Below, in pieces: positions 6,892-7,299 of a stretch of DNA of 7,299 nucleotides (the stretch's first letter is position 1; each line of letters opens with the position of its first letter). The notes below the pieces were generated by a model. It worked only from the letters and a program-made list of their open reading frames with translations, made no database searches and was not told the DNA's origin. The stretch is from the NCBI GenBank assembly GCA_964414345.1, contig CAYPWF010000111.1, positions 1 through 7,299 on the forward strand. Reading direction: 5' to 3'. Source of the stretch: Desulfocorpusculum sp964414345 (GTDB lineage: Bacteria; Desulfobacterota; Desulfocorpusculales; Desulfocorpusculum). The position numbers and the translations under genes are program-made.

Positions 6892-7182
6892 GCCGAAGTA
6901 GTCACACTCAGTGGATAATGCTGGCCATCTTGATGTTACGTCAGGACAAGCCAGCTTATGGTCAAAGACTCCCCGATTCTTGGTTTCAGATTTAGCGCTG
7001 GTTTGATTTCAAATATGCCAAAGCGTGAGTGGGGCTTGGGGGCTTGAGCCCCCAAAGTCACAGCCTCTGGAGAATAGTCCGAGCCAGCTTGCCTGAGCTA
7101 TCAGGGAAGTGGTTTCGGTGGGTTAAAACCCAAACAAGCCAATTGGGGGACCTGTAGGAACCCCCCCGTAGCCAAGATAAAG
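6892..7182. other. Non-coding stretch after pilY1 with several hairpins
   Basis: No convincing gene is seen: the only short frame of note (GTG 6911 to TGA 7006, 31 codons) has no ribosome-binding sequence. The first 140 bases hold nothing I can name. From about 7030 there are four inverted repeats in a row: TTGGGGGC/GCCCCCAA with loop TTGA (7036-7055); CCTGA/TCAGG with loop GCTA (7092-7105); TGGGT/ACCCA with loop TAAA (7119-7132); and GGGGG/CCCCC (7145-7165). The terminator at 7183 follows. The arrangement could be a structured 3' untranslated region of pilY1, an independent small RNA ending at the terminator, or remains of something older. It matches no RNA family I can identify by eye. Confidence 0.4.
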
Positions 7183-7213
7183 TAAAGGCCCGCCTCCCAA
7201 ATGCGGGCTTTTT
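7183..7213 (+). terminator. Rho-independent terminator, probably used from both sides
   Basis: GCCCGC (7188-7193) pairs perfectly with GCGGGC (7203-7208) around a 9-base loop. The stem extends through a G-T pair and A-T pairs into the flanking AAA and TTTTT (7209-7213). The T-run on the plus strand marks it as the end of transcripts coming from pilY1. On the minus strand the tail CCTTTACTTT is poorer but may still serve the convergent gene, whose stop codon lies 9 bases away. Confidence 0.85.
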
Positions 7214-7222
7214 GCGGGATGC

Positions 7223-7299
7223 TTAAGGCAAATTCAGATCAGAAGGCTCGAACCCGGGGATCTGCTCCACGAGATAGACCCGGATCTTCTTTTTGAGTC
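7223..7299 (-). CDS. 3' end of a convergent gene, function unknown
   Basis: Read on the minus strand from base 7297, 24 codons run to a TAA at 7225-7223, giving KKKIRVYLVEQIPGFEPSD and a short tail. The alternation of hydrophobic and charged residues, the codon choice (GTC, CTC, GTG, GAG, CAG, ATC, CCC, GGG), and the stop placed next to a terminator hairpin all fit the C-terminus of a real protein. The plus-strand frame with the same codon boundaries is also open but has no start codon here. Too little is present to name a family; the rest lies beyond the window. Confidence 0.45.
   Translation of the reverse strand, partial: LKKKIRVYLVEQIPGFEPSDLNLP

Noticed and set aside
6911..7006. Possible 31-residue small protein starting at GTG after pilY1.
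   Set aside because: There is no ribosome-binding sequence, a GTG start, and no recognisable membrane or other feature.
7030..7110. tRNA-like words on the minus strand (TAGCTCAG, and a stem with loop CTCAAG).
   Set aside because: The loop is six bases rather than seven, and no acceptor stem or anticodon arm can be built.
7100..7165. Resemblance to the 3' part of a cobalamin riboswitch (GGGAAG, then AAGCC, then GACCTG).
   Set aside because: The B12-box-like words are interrupted by extra bases, the upstream core (GGTG-AA-CC, CCGC-ACTG) is not found at the right place, and no plus-strand gene follows. A covariance-model search would settle it.
7235..7265. GGTTCGAGCC on the minus strand, like a tRNA T-arm.
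   Set aside because: The bases flanking the loop do not pair as a T-stem, and there is no acceptor stem; it fits better as coding sequence of the convergent gene.
1..7299. Mobile elements, CRISPR repeats, integrase sites or toxin-antitoxin genes.
   Set aside because: No transposase or integrase coding, no regularly spaced repeats and no terminal inverted repeats of meaningful length were seen.

Overview
The window holds most of a minor-pilin operon of a type IVa pilus, all on the plus strand. It reads as a Gram-negative chromosome. The gene order (GspH/FimT-type pseudopilins, pilV, pilW, pilX, pilY1), the frequent AGG arginine codons and the moderately high G+C suggest a deltaproteobacterium in the broad sense (Desulfobacterota). 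That taxonomic guess is inference only; no rRNA or other marker is present.

Layout. Position 1 falls inside a first GspH/FimT-like pseudopilin, cut just after the conserved Glu+5 codon of its prepilin signal. A second, paralogous GspH/FimT gene (452-976) follows with a TGATG stop/start overlap, then pilV (976-1413) with the same kind of overlap. Next come pilW (1443-2405), pilX (2454-2951) and the large pilY1 (2986-6891). All five complete genes have Shine-Dalgarno-like sequences. Two small A/T-rich stem-loops lie in the pilV-pilW and pilW-pilX gaps. After pilY1 there are about 300 bases without a convincing gene but with a run of hairpins, then a strong rho-independent terminator (7183-7213). 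The last 77 bases look like the 3' end of a convergent minus-strand gene of unknown function.

How the genes work together (known for the families). FimT/FimU, PilV, PilW and PilX are minor pilins matured by the prepilin peptidase. With PilY1 they form a priming complex in the inner membrane that starts pilus assembly and ends up at the pilus tip. PilY1 is secreted; it has a von Willebrand A-type (vWA) region for adhesion or mechanosensing and a C-terminal calcium-binding beta-propeller that acts on pilus extension and retraction. No major pilin (pilA/pilE), motor ATPase or pilY2 is visible here.

No wholly new system is evident. The parts that depart most from textbook are the roughly 380-residue Tyr/Thr/Pro-rich, cysteine-containing segment inside the PilY1 vWA fold, the six-cysteine block in PilW, and the unassigned hairpin-rich sequence after pilY1.
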